DNA of 43,639 nt from Betaproteobacteria bacterium (GTDB lineage: Bacteria > Pseudomonadota > Gammaproteobacteria > Burkholderiales > SG8-39). The stretch lies in the NCBI GenBank assembly GCA_016234705.1, contig JACRAS010000091.1, positions 1-43,639 on the forward strand, read 5' to 3'. Numbering within the stretch: the stretch's first letter is position 1; every line of letters starts with the position of its first letter. The notes under the pieces are model-generated. The model was given only the letters and a program-made list of their open reading frames with translations, was not told where the DNA came from and did no database searches. Below are positions 23,940 to 32,499 of this stretch, piece after piece. Both the position numbers and the translations under genes were made by a program.

Positions 23940-24803
23940 ATGACAAAGTACCCGGAGAACTTCGACGTTATCGAACGCGAGGCTGCGCTCATCGCCAAGC
24001 AGTTGGATATCCCGCCCTGCCCGGTGATCCTTGGCAGATTCAACGAGGAGTTCCATACGCCGCAGCCCGACCTGCGCCGGCTCGCCGCGTTAATCGGCAC
24101 CGACATCGGCTTGTCGGCCACCGTGATCAAAATCGTCAACTCGCCGTTCTACGGCCTGGCGAAAAAGGCGACCGGCATAGAGCAGGCGCTTTCCATTCTC
24201 GGTCTGCGCGCGAGCGCGAACCTGGTCAGCGGACTCCTGCTGCGGCGAGCCTTCCCGGCGAGTTCGGGCGCCGCGATGGAGCGCTTCTGGGACAATTTAA
24301 TGCGGGTTGCGGGTCTGGCGGCCGCGATCGCGACGCGCCTCAAGGACGTCAACAGGGACGAAGCGCACACCTATGTGTTGTTCCGCGATTGCGGCATGCT
24401 GGTGATGCTGCGCAAATTTCCGCAATATGCCGACATCATGGAGCAAAGCGCGAAAATTCCCGGCGCGCAGATCACCCGCGTCGAGGACACCCGGTTCAAA
24501 TTCAGTCACGCGCGCGTCGCCTGCGCGCTCGCCCGGAGCTGGTCCCTGTCCGAACCGCTTTGCCGGGCGATTTTTTACCATCACGAATTTGCCCTGATGC
24601 CGAAGAATACGCCCGGGGCGGAGCCGCCAAACCGGAAGCTCGTCGCCTTCGGCCTGCTCGCCGAGCAAATCGCCGCGCTGCACATCAGCCAAGGCCTGTG
24701 CCCCGATTGGATCGGCGCCGAGCAGTTCGTGCTGGATACCCTCGGCATCGGAGCGGACGATATCGTCGAACTGACCGAGGACCTCCTCGGGGTCACCGCG
24801 TAA
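23940..24803 (+). CDS. HDOD domain signalling protein
   Basis: This 287-residue HDOD protein has an N-terminal helix (LIAKQLDIPPCPVILGRFNEEF), LAALIGTDIGLSATVIKIVNSPFYGLAKKATGIEQALSILGLRASANLV (the most recognisable HDOD stretch) and a histidine-rich SLSEPLCRAIFYHHEF near the C-terminus. Family members often sit in c-di-GMP and motility pathways without demonstrated catalysis. It follows the LapG-type gene by 120 bp and may have its own FliA-type promoter, so a motility/attachment role is inferred. It shares domain type but little obvious identity with the HDOD protein at 15.9 kb. Confidence 0.85.
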   Translation: MTKYPENFDVIEREAALIAKQLDIPPCPVILGRFNEEFHTPQPDLRRLAALIGTDIGLSATVIKIVNSPFYGLAKKATGIEQALSILGLRASANLVSGLLLRRAFPASSGAAMERFWDNLMRVAGLAAAIATRLKDVNRDEAHTYVLFRDCGMLVMLRKFPQYADIMEQSAKIPGAQITRVEDTRFKFSHARVACALARSWSLSEPLCRAIFYHHEFALMPKNTPGAEPPNRKLVAFGLLAEQIAALHISQGLCPDWIGAEQFVLDTLGIGADDIVELTEDLLGVTA

Positions 24804-24876
24804 TCGTTCGGCAAACCGCGCCCCGTTGCTGCTGCGCCTGCTCCAGGCGCCGGCGACGGAACGAAAGGGCCGATCG

Positions 24877-25236
24877 TTACGGCTTCCTCTCTGTGCGGTT
24901 CAGTTCGTCGAGTGCGGCGCGTGCCTTTTCCCAGTCGGCGCGCGCCTTGACCCGGTCGGCGCGTGCCTGGTCCCAGGCGGCGTTTGCCTTGTCCCGGACG
25001 GCGTCAGCATTGCGCCGGTCGGCGACTGCCTTGCGCCGATCGGGGAATGCCCTGTCCCAGATCGAGCCCGCTTTGCGCCGGTCGGCGTCTGCATTGCGCC
25101 GGTCGGTGACTACCTTGTCCCAGTCGGAGTGTGCCTTGGCCCGGTCGGCCTCTGCCTTGTCCAGGTTGTCGTTTGCCTTGCGCCAGTCAGCCTCTGCCTT
25201 GGCGAGGGCAGCTTCAAGTTCCGCTCGTTTGCTCAT
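24877..25236 (-). CDS. Small all-heptad coiled-coil repeat protein
   Basis: This 119-residue highly charged protein is read from the ATG at 25236, preceded by AAGGAA. Almost the entire sequence is about fifteen head-to-tail 7-residue units of the form K-A-x-A-D-(W/R)-x, for example KAEADWR, KANDNLD, KAEADRA, KAHSDWD, NADADRR, KARADWE. This predicts one long amphipathic, coiled-coil helix with a stripe of Ala and Trp/Arg. There is no signal peptide and no membrane segment. It converges on the HDOD gene. The repeats make the other strand open too, but only this frame has a ribosome-binding site and a sensible composition. Function unknown. Confidence 0.72.
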   Translation of the reverse strand: MSKRAELEAALAKAEADWRKANDNLDKAEADRAKAHSDWDKVVTDRRNADADRRKAGSIWDRAFPDRRKAVADRRNADAVRDKANAAWDQARADRVKARADWEKARAALDELNRTERKP

Positions 25237-25518
25237 GATTGCATTTCCTTGGCTATGGCGACACCTGCCCAATGATCCAGGAACGGAAGGCATGCTCGAC
25301 AAACCACGCTAGCCCCGCCGCCGATTCTACCATCTACCTGTCACATATCCGAGCCAGGAGAAACGATTAGGCTAGAGCCGTTGCCTGAATGGCCGCTCCC
25401 GGCCTTTGCGGAAAGCTTTCCCTTTCCATCAGGGCCGACCTGATTCTTGAGTGCATCGCTGAAAAGGCATCCGGGAGGCGGACGCTGCCATGGAGCGGCT
25501 GAATGTTGCTGTGCTTCC

Positions 25519-25610
25519 TGGCGGAGAGAGCGGGATTCGAACCCGCGATACGGTTTAACCCGTATACACGCTTTCCAGGCGTGCGCCTTCAACCGCTCGG
25601 CCACCTCTCC
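25519..25610 (-). tRNA. tRNA-Ser (GGA anticodon)
   Basis: On the minus strand the molecule opens GGAGAGGTGGCCGAGCGG, has the anticodon loop CTGGAAA (anticodon GGA), a long variable arm (GTATACGGGTTAAACCGTAT) typical of class II serine tRNA, the T-arm GGGTTCGAATCCC and an acceptor end TCTCTCC-G with CCA encoded (25519-25521). It is complete. It reads UCC and UCU codons. No integrase or tRNA-end duplication was found beside it. Confidence 0.96.
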
Positions 25611-25762
25611 TGCTGATCGTCGAGTCCGCTTTGCTGTCAAATCCGGGCTCTTTGCGAAGGTGCGCAGCTTACGCCAGAACCCCTTGTGAGGCAATGGAAA
25701 AACACCTTCCTGGATTCCGGTGTGGCGGCTTTTCGGCGCGTCGCGCGTTGCCCTTCCGACCA

Positions 25763-25790
25763 GAAAAAAGAGGGCGCCTGCGCCCCCCCT
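25763..25790 (-). terminator. Rho-independent terminator downstream of acs
   Basis: On the minus strand GGGCGC and GCGCCC pair around a 2-base loop inside a slightly longer GC stem, followed by TCTTTTTTCTGG. It lies about 35 bp past the acs stop, correctly oriented. Confidence 0.8.
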
Positions 25791-25826
25791 TTCGAACCTG
25801 GCGCTCATACCGAGCTACAGAAAGGC

Positions 25827-27866
25827 TCAGCCCTCCTTCTGCACGGTGGAGCGAATGATCTCGACCACATCGGGGTTGGCGAGAGTGGTAATGTCTCCGG
25901 TATTGCCCTTGGTGGAGATGGCTGCCAGGATCCGGCGCATGATCTTGCCCGAACGGGTCTTCGGCATATCCGGAACGATCCAGACATGCTTTGGTTTGGC
26001 GATGGGGCCGATGTGTTCGGCAATGGCCGCCGCGATCTTCGCGCTTAACTCCGGGCTCGCCCTGAAGCCCGGCTTAAGGGAAACATACAGATCGGGGACG
26101 CGGCCCTTGAGTTCGTCGGGAACGGGCACAACCGCGGCCTCCGCCACTTCGGGCACGGTGAGGGCGGCACTCTCCAGCTCCTTGGTCCCAAGCCGGTGGC
26201 CCGCCACGTTGATGACATCGTCGATGCGCCCGAGGATGCGGAAATAGCCGTCGGCCGCGTATACCGCCCCGTCTCCCGCGAAGTAGGGCCAGTCACGCCA
26301 GTCCTTGCTGCTCTTGTCCTTGCAGTAGCGCTCGAAGTACTGCCTCGTCATTCGCTCAGGGTCGCCCCAAATGGTTTGCATGAGACCGGGCCACGGGTTG
26401 CGGATGCAGATATTCCCCGCCTTTCCGGCTCCCGCCGCAAGCTCCTTCCCCTCGTCATCGTAAACGATGGGGTAGATGCCGGGTACGCCGGGTCCGGCGC
26501 TGCCGGGCTTCATCGGCGCGATGGCGGGGACAGTGCTGCACAGGAAACCACCGTTCTCCGTCTGCCACCACGTATCGACGACGACGGCCTCCCCTTTTCC
26601 GACGACATTGTAGTACCAGCGCCAGACCTCCGGCTCGATCGGCTCGCCGACCGTGGTCATGTGCTTGAAGTGGTAATTGTACTTGGTGGGGGTGTCTTCC
26701 CCCGCGCGGCGCAGGGCGCGGATGGCGGTCGGGGAAGTGTGGAAGATGTTGACGCCCAGCTCCTCGGCGATACGCCAAGGGCGCCCCGCGTCCGGATGGG
26801 TGGGAACGCCTTCATAAACGACCGACGACGCGGCAAGCGCAAGGGGGCCATAGACGATGTAGGAGTGGCCCGTTATCCAGCCGATGTCTGCCATGCACCA
26901 GTACACATCCTCTGGGTGGATGTCCTGGATATACTTGGAAGTGCCCGCGACATAGGCAAGATAGCCGCCGGTGCTGTGCTGACAGGCTTTCGGGCGCCCG
27001 GTGCTGCCGCTCGTGTACATGAGAAACAGAGGATCCGTGGCCAGCATGCGCTCGGGCTCGACGCGCCGGCCGCGGTACTTCGGCAGGATTTCGTTCACGA
27101 TAACATCGCCGCCCTGTACCGGCGCGGTCTGGGCGGAGTACTTGCCCGGATGCCTCTGCCAGATTAGGACCTTCTCCGGGTGTGCCCCTTCCTCTTTGGC
27201 TTTGTCCACGGCGATGTCCGCCAGCTGTTTATGATCGAGCAGTTTACCGGCGCGATAGTAGGCATCCATGGTGATGAGCACCCGACTCTTCGAATCCGCG
27301 ATGCGTTCGCCGCACGCCTGGCCCGAGAACCCGCTGAAGACCTGCGAGTGGATGATGCCCAGGCGCGCGCAGGCGAGCATGGTAATGGGTAGTTCCGCGG
27401 TCATGGGCAGATGCAGCGTTACGCGGTCGCCGCGCTTCAATCCGCAGAAGTCGCGAAGAAGCGCGGCGAACTCGTTCACCCGGACCCAGAGCTCCTGATA
27501 GGTTATGTGCTGGATCGGCTCGTTTTCGGGCTCGGGAACGAAGTGGATGGCCGTCTTGTTCCTGTGCTTCGGCAAATGCCGATCCACACAATTGTAGCAA
27601 GCGTTCAATTCGCCACCCACAAACCACTTCCAGAAAGGAGGATTGGAGGTGTCCAGGGTCTTTTCCCAGTACTTGTACCAGGTCAGGAGATCGGCGTACT
27701 CTTTGTAGCACTCGGGGAAATTCTTTTCCGAGAACCTCTCCAGAACGTCCGCGTCCGTCATGTTTGCCTGCGCGATAAAGCTGGCCGGAGGATAGTAGTA
27801 CCCCTCTTCCTTCCAGTGAACAGCCAACTGCGCCTCGGTCAGTTCGGTAGAGTCTTTTCTTGCCAT
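25827..27866 (-). CDS. acs: Acetyl-CoA synthetase (AMP-forming)
   Basis: This 679-residue acyl-CoA synthetase is read from the ATG at 27866, preceded by CAGGAGGAAAC; the open frame continues far upstream only as a shadow of the opposite-strand fumarase gene. Motifs in order: P-loop MYTSGSTGRPKACQHS, GWITGHSYIVYGPL, VDTWWQTENGGF (the Trp of TWWQTE favours acetate over larger acids), the YFAGDGA hinge region, GRIDDVINVAGHRLGT, and KTRSGKIMRRIL with the lysine regulated by acetylation. It activates acetate through acetyl-AMP. It is divergent from fumA and followed by a terminator, so it is monocistronic. Confidence 0.93.
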   Translation of the reverse strand: MARKDSTELTEAQLAVHWKEEGYYYPPASFIAQANMTDADVLERFSEKNFPECYKEYADLLTWYKYWEKTLDTSNPPFWKWFVGGELNACYNCVDRHLPKHRNKTAIHFVPEPENEPIQHITYQELWVRVNEFAALLRDFCGLKRGDRVTLHLPMTAELPITMLACARLGIIHSQVFSGFSGQACGERIADSKSRVLITMDAYYRAGKLLDHKQLADIAVDKAKEEGAHPEKVLIWQRHPGKYSAQTAPVQGGDVIVNEILPKYRGRRVEPERMLATDPLFLMYTSGSTGRPKACQHSTGGYLAYVAGTSKYIQDIHPEDVYWCMADIGWITGHSYIVYGPLALAASSVVYEGVPTHPDAGRPWRIAEELGVNIFHTSPTAIRALRRAGEDTPTKYNYHFKHMTTVGEPIEPEVWRWYYNVVGKGEAVVVDTWWQTENGGFLCSTVPAIAPMKPGSAGPGVPGIYPIVYDDEGKELAAGAGKAGNICIRNPWPGLMQTIWGDPERMTRQYFERYCKDKSSKDWRDWPYFAGDGAVYAADGYFRILGRIDDVINVAGHRLGTKELESAALTVPEVAEAAVVPVPDELKGRVPDLYVSLKPGFRASPELSAKIAAAIAEHIGPIAKPKHVWIVPDMPKTRSGKIMRRILAAISTKGNTGDITTLANPDVVEIIRSTVQKEG

Positions 27867-28142
27867 CTTGTTTCCTCCTGTTTGAACGTCGTTGCGGCGT
27901 ATCAAGTGTAACAATGAGTCAAAGGGGAGTCTATTCCAATATGGTATATGCCTGAACAGGGGGGTCGTATTGCCGCCGAGATAAACGGCTGCCACGCCCG
28001 TGATTTCCGGCGCTCCAAAGGTGGTAAAATTTCCCGACTGCGGATCGGGCGATCCACAGTCGCGCGATCCTCGGCCCGCTAAGGGATTGCGTAAAAAGCC
28101 GGCACCCCCGCGCGCATTGCCGCTCCAATCAACGAGACCGAC

Positions 28143-29669
28143 ATGACCACCATCAAACAGGAAGACCTGATCCAAAGCATTGCCGACGCGCTGCAATTCA
28201 TCAGCTATTACCACCCGAAGGACTACCTCGCCCACCTGGGCCGCGCCTACGAACGCGAGCAGGCGAGCGCGGCCAAGGACGCGATCGCGCAGATTCTCAC
28301 CAACTCGCGCATGTGCGCCGAAGGCCGTCGCCCGATCTGCCAGGACACCGGCATCGTCAACGTGTATCTCAAGATCGGCATGGAGGTGCGCTGGGACGGC
28401 TTCAAGGGCTCGATCGCCGATGCGGTCAATGAGGGCGTGCGCCGCGCCTACACCAACCCGGAAAACCCGCTGCGCGGCTCGGTGCTGGCCGATCCGCTGT
28501 TCACGCGCAAGAACACCAAGGACAACACGCCGGCCGTGGTGCACATGGAAGTGGTGCCCGGCAACACGGTCGAAGTCACGGTCGCGGCCAAGGGCGGCGG
28601 CTCCGAGGCCAAATCGAAGTTCGCCATGCTCAATCCTTCGGATTCGGTGGTGGAGTGGGTGCTGAAAACCGTGCCCACCATGGGCGCGGGCTGGTGCCCG
28701 CCGGGCTTGATCGGCATCGGCGTCGGCGGCACCGCGGAGAAAGCGATGATGATGGCCAAGGAAGTGCTGATGGAGCCGCTCGACATGCACGAGCTGCTCG
28801 CGCGCGGGCCGAAATCCAAGCTCGAGGAATTGCGCATCGAGCTCTACACCAGGGTCAACGCCCTTGGCATCGGCGCGCAGGGCCTGGGCGGCCTTTCTAC
28901 TGTGCTCGACGTCAAGATCCGGGACTACCCGACCCACGCCGCCAACAAGCCGATCGCAATGATTCCGAATTGTGCGGCCACGCGTCACGCGCACTTCGTG
29001 CTCGACGGTTCCGGCGCAGTCTGTCTCGATCCGCCTTCGCTCGAGGATTGGCCGAAGGTCACCTGGGCCCCGGCTGCCGGGGCGAAGCGCGTCAACCTCG
29101 ATACGCTCACGCCCGTCGAAATCGCAAGCTGGAAGCAGGGCGACATCCTGCTCCTCTCGGGCAAGATGCTCACCGGCCGCGACGCCGCGCACCAGCGCAT
29201 CCAGGAGATGCTGGCCAGGGGGGAAAAGCTACCCGTGGATTTCACCAACCGCGTGATTTACTACGTCGGCCCGGTCGATCCGGTGAAGGGCGAAGTGGTC
29301 GGGCCGGCCGGTCCCACCACCGCCACGCGCATGGACAAATTCACCGAGATGATGCTCTCGCAGACGGGGCTGATCGGCATGATCGGAAAATCGGAGCGCG
29401 GCCCCATGGCGATAGAAGCGATTCGGAAACACAAGGCGGTTTACCTCATGGCCGTGGGCGGCGCCGCCTACCTCGTCGCCAAGGCCATCAAGCGCTCGCG
29501 CGTGCTCGCTTTCGGCGACCTGGGCATGGAAGCCATTTACGAATTCGAAGTGAAAGACATGCCCGTCACCGTGGCAGTGGACTCGAGCGGCGCTTCGGTC
29601 CATAACACCGGGCCGGCGGAGTGGGAAAAAAGAATCAGGGAATTCAAGATTCCGGTAGCAGTGGCGTGA
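28143..29669 (+). CDS. fumA: Class I fumarate hydratase (4Fe-4S)
   Basis: This 508-residue, oxygen-sensitive fumarase interconverts fumarate and malate. Cysteines expected to bind the [4Fe-4S] cluster are seen in RRPICQDTGIV, TMGAGWCPPGLIG and IPNCAATRHAHF. The KSERGPMAIEAIRKHKAVYLMAVGGAAYLV block is the C-terminal beta domain. Length is normal for the one-polypeptide form. A class II, iron-free fumarase (fumC) is encoded 6 kb away, so the cell can swap isozymes with iron or oxygen status. The last codons overlap the next gene. Confidence 0.93.
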   Translation: MTTIKQEDLIQSIADALQFISYYHPKDYLAHLGRAYEREQASAAKDAIAQILTNSRMCAEGRRPICQDTGIVNVYLKIGMEVRWDGFKGSIADAVNEGVRRAYTNPENPLRGSVLADPLFTRKNTKDNTPAVVHMEVVPGNTVEVTVAAKGGGSEAKSKFAMLNPSDSVVEWVLKTVPTMGAGWCPPGLIGIGVGGTAEKAMMMAKEVLMEPLDMHELLARGPKSKLEELRIELYTRVNALGIGAQGLGGLSTVLDVKIRDYPTHAANKPIAMIPNCAATRHAHFVLDGSGAVCLDPPSLEDWPKVTWAPAAGAKRVNLDTLTPVEIASWKQGDILLLSGKMLTGRDAAHQRIQEMLARGEKLPVDFTNRVIYYVGPVDPVKGEVVGPAGPTTATRMDKFTEMMLSQTGLIGMIGKSERGPMAIEAIRKHKAVYLMAVGGAAYLVAKAIKRSRVLAFGDLGMEAIYEFEVKDMPVTVAVDSSGASVHNTGPAEWEKRIREFKIPVAVA

Positions 29670-30325
29670 CGCATTTGGAGTGCCTGACAAAGCGAGGGGA
29701 CACGCATCTGCTCGCCATACGCCATGGCGAAACCGCATGGAATAGCCAGGGCCGCTTCCAGGGGCATCTCAACAGCGGGCTCAACCAGGAAGGCCTGGCG
29801 CAGGTAAACGCGCTGGCAGCGCGGTTCGTCAATGAGCGTTTCGATCTGCTGTTCTCCAGCGATCTCGGCCGCGCACTGCAGACGGCGAGTGCCATCGCCA
29901 TGTGTACCGGCCACGAAATGGTGGTCGAGCCGCGCCTGCGCGAGCGGACTATGGGAATTTTTCAGGGTCTGACGCCGGCCGAAGTGCAGGCACGTTACCC
30001 CGACGAATACGCCCGCTTCAGCACCCGCGACCCCGATTACGTCATCCCGGAAGGGGAAAGCATGCGCCATTTTTTCGAGCGCAGCGTTGCCTGTTTCACC
30101 GAGCTTGCCGCTCGCCATGCCGGATTGACCCTGGCGGCGATCACTCACGGCGGCGTGCTCGCGATGCTCTACCGCCACGCGCGGGCGATGCCCCTCGCGA
30201 CACCGCGCGACTTTCCCCTGCACAACACCGGCGTCAATCGCTTCCGCCACCGCCTGGGCGCCTGGGAATTGCAAAGCTGGGGCGAGATCGGCCATCTCGA
30301 ACGCGCGTTGGACGACCCCGAATAG
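29666..30325 (+). CDS. Histidine phosphatase family protein (phosphoglycerate mutase-like)
   Basis: About 219 residues from a GTG at 29666 that overlaps the fumarase stop (GTGA); a GTG at 29621 and a TTG at 29675 are alternatives. LLAIRHGETAWNSQGRFQGHLNSGLNQEGLAQ is the catalytic RHG motif of the family, with the second histidine in AAITHGGVLAML and the conserved acid in LRERTMGIFQGLT. The phospho-enzyme chemistry is clear. The substrate is not: candidates include alpha-ribazole phosphate, sugar phosphates and phosphoglycerate. Coupling to fumA appears to be operon economy rather than pathway logic. Confidence 0.88.
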   Translation: MTHLECLTKRGDTHLLAIRHGETAWNSQGRFQGHLNSGLNQEGLAQVNALAARFVNERFDLLFSSDLGRALQTASAIAMCTGHEMVVEPRLRERTMGIFQGLTPAEVQARYPDEYARFSTRDPDYVIPEGESMRHFFERSVACFTELAARHAGLTLAAITHGGVLAMLYRHARAMPLATPRDFPLHNTGVNRFRHRLGAWELQSWGEIGHLERALDDPE

Positions 30326-30435
30326 CAGCGAAAACACCGATCGCACGAGGCGCAGGCATCGGCCGGCAATGCTAAAATCAAACCCTGAAATAGGGATTAC
30401 CCTGCCGTCGTTACCGCGAGAAAAAAGGGAGCACC

Positions 30436-32481
30436 ATGCCGAACTACACCACCGAAGCCATCCGTACCGTCGCACTAGTGGGCCATGGCGCGACCGGCAA
30501 GACCACCCTGGCCGAAGCGCTGCTCGCGCGCTCGGGCGCGATCAAGGCGCCCGGCAGCGTCGAGCGCGGCAATACCGTCTGCGATTACGATCCCCTGGAA
30601 AAATCTTACGGCCACTCGCTCAGCGCCGCGCTGGTCAATTTTGCCTGGCGCGACACCCACATTCACCTGATCGATACGCCCGGCTATCCGGATTTCACCG
30701 GCCAGGCGATAGGCGCGCTCGCCGCGGTGGAGACCGCCGTCATCGTCATCAACGCCCAGACCGGCATCGAGCTTGCCACGCGGCGCATGATGAAGTGGGC
30801 GCAGGCGCGCAAGCTGTGCTGCATGATCGTGGTCAACAAGATCGACGCCGAAAACGTCGATTTGCCCGCGCTGCTCGCCGATGTCCAGCGTACCTTCGGC
30901 AAGGAATGCCTGCCGATCAATCTACCCGCGCATGCGGGCGAGGACATCGTCGACTGTTTCTTCAACCCCGACGGCGAGTCCGATTTCTCCTCGGTCAAGG
31001 CGGCGCATGCGGCGCTGGTCGACCAGGTGGTGGAGGTCGACGAGGCGCTGATGGCGCTCTATCTGGAGCAGGGCGAAATCAGCGCCGAGCAGCTGCACGC
31101 GCCGTTCGAGAAGGCCTTGCGCGAGCGCCACCTGATCCCGGTGTGTTTCGTTTCGGCCAGGAGCGGGACCGGGGTGACCGAATTGCTTGACATCTTCGCC
31201 GGCCTCGCACCCAACCCGACCGAAGGCAACCCGCCGCCTTTTCTCAAGGGCGAAGGCGCGGACGCGGTGGAATTCCACGCCGAGCCCGATCCGGCCAGAC
31301 ACGTGCTCGCCCACGTGTTCAAGGTCATCATCGACCCCTATGTCGGCAAGCTCGGCGTATTCCGCGTGCACCAGGGAACGGTAAAGCGCGATTTGCAACT
31401 GTTCATCGGCGACGGCAATCGCCCGTTCAAGGTCGCGCACCTGTACTTGCTGCAAGGAAAGGAATACGTCGAAACCGACGCCCTGGTTCCGGGGGACATC
31501 GGCGCAGTCGCGAAAGTCGAGGAGATCGAGTTCGATGCGGTACTGCACGACTCGCACGACGAGGACCACATCCACCTGCGCCCGCTCGAATTTCCCGTGC
31601 CCATGCACGGACTCGCGGTGGAGACAAAGAAAAAAGGCGACGAGCAGAGGCTGTTCGAAGTGCTGCATAAACTGGAGCTGGAGGACCCGTGTTTTCGCAT
31701 GGAACGCCATCCCGCCACCAATGAGACCGTGATCCGCGCCCTGGGCGAACTGCACTTGCGGACCAAGCTGGAGAAGCTGACTCAGCAGTACAAACTGGAG
31801 TTGGAAACCAGGCCTCCGCGTATTCCTTACCGCGAATCCATCAGCCGCAAGGCGGAGGGACACTGCCGCCACAAGAAACAGACCGGCGGCGCCGGCCAGT
31901 TCGGCGAGGTCTATCTGAGAATCGAGCCGCTGCCGCGCGGCGCGGGCTACGAATTCGTCGATCAGGTAAAAGGCGGCGTGATACCGACCGTGTTCATCCC
32001 GGCGGTGGAAAAAGGCGTGCGCATGGCGCTCGACGCGGGCGTGATCGCGGGCTATCCGGTCGAGGACTTGCGCGTGATCGTGTATGACGGCAAGAGCCAT
32101 GCGGTGGACTCCAAGGAGATCGCTTTCGTCTCCGCCGGGCGCAAGGCGGTGATCGACGCGTTCGCCAAGGCGGGGCCGATCATGCTCGAGCCTATCGTCA
32201 ACATCGACATCGATGCGCCCGAAGCCTACGTCGGCGACATGACCGCGGAGATCGCTTCCAAACGCGGCCAGATTACCGGGACACAGCAGCGCTCCGCCGA
32301 CGCCATCAGCACCACGGGTCAGGTGCCGCTGGCGGAACTGACCGACTTCCAGAACCGCTTGCGCTCGATCACCGGCGGACAGGGCTCGTACTCAGTCGAG
32401 TTCAGCCACTACGCTCAAGTGCCGGCGCAGATGCAGCAGCAGTTGACGTCGCAGTACAAGGCGGCGCGCGAAGAAGAATAA
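30436..32481 (+). CDS. Elongation factor G paralogue (EF-G2-like GTPase)
   Basis: This 681-residue five-domain translation GTPase starts at the ATG preceded by AGGGAG. It diverges from canonical EF-G. G1 is GHGATGKTT rather than a GHIDAGKTT type. G3 is DTPGYPDF, so the catalytic histidine of DTPGH is tyrosine (Y84). G4 NKID is kept. Domain IV (RHKKQTGGAGQFGEVYLRIEPL) is recognisable. EF-G2-type paralogues with weakened or ribosome-independent GTPase behaviour have been described in other bacteria, and the Tyr suggests the same here. Role uncertain: stress-condition translation or ribosome turnover are possibilities. It stands alone with no ribosomal-protein operon nearby. Confidence 0.88.
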   Translation: MPNYTTEAIRTVALVGHGATGKTTLAEALLARSGAIKAPGSVERGNTVCDYDPLEKSYGHSLSAALVNFAWRDTHIHLIDTPGYPDFTGQAIGALAAVETAVIVINAQTGIELATRRMMKWAQARKLCCMIVVNKIDAENVDLPALLADVQRTFGKECLPINLPAHAGEDIVDCFFNPDGESDFSSVKAAHAALVDQVVEVDEALMALYLEQGEISAEQLHAPFEKALRERHLIPVCFVSARSGTGVTELLDIFAGLAPNPTEGNPPPFLKGEGADAVEFHAEPDPARHVLAHVFKVIIDPYVGKLGVFRVHQGTVKRDLQLFIGDGNRPFKVAHLYLLQGKEYVETDALVPGDIGAVAKVEEIEFDAVLHDSHDEDHIHLRPLEFPVPMHGLAVETKKKGDEQRLFEVLHKLELEDPCFRMERHPATNETVIRALGELHLRTKLEKLTQQYKLELETRPPRIPYRESISRKAEGHCRHKKQTGGAGQFGEVYLRIEPLPRGAGYEFVDQVKGGVIPTVFIPAVEKGVRMALDAGVIAGYPVEDLRVIVYDGKSHAVDSKEIAFVSAGRKAVIDAFAKAGPIMLEPIVNIDIDAPEAYVGDMTAEIASKRGQITGTQQRSADAISTTGQVPLAELTDFQNRLRSITGGQGSYSVEFSHYAQVPAQMQQQLTSQYKAAREEE

Positions 32482-32499
32482 ATAGCGGCCGCGTTGCGA

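Noticed and set aside
24826..25275. Plus-strand 149-residue Cys/Pro/Val repeat frame opposite the heptad protein
   Set aside because: Complement shadow of a 21-bp DNA repeat; the minus strand has a ribosome-binding site and a helix-forming composition.
25519..25610. tRNA-Ser as the attachment site of a genomic island
   Set aside because: No integrase gene and no direct repeat of the tRNA 3' end was found in the window.
25447..25689. Plus-strand 80-residue open frame containing RDSNPRYGLTRIH...
   Set aside because: This is the well-known spurious translation across the complement of a tRNA-Ser gene, which lies exactly here on the minus strand.
27867..29192. 1121-residue minus-strand frame extending acs far upstream
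   Set aside because: The extension is antisense to the class I fumarase gene; acs has a clear AGGAGG site and family-typical start at 27866.
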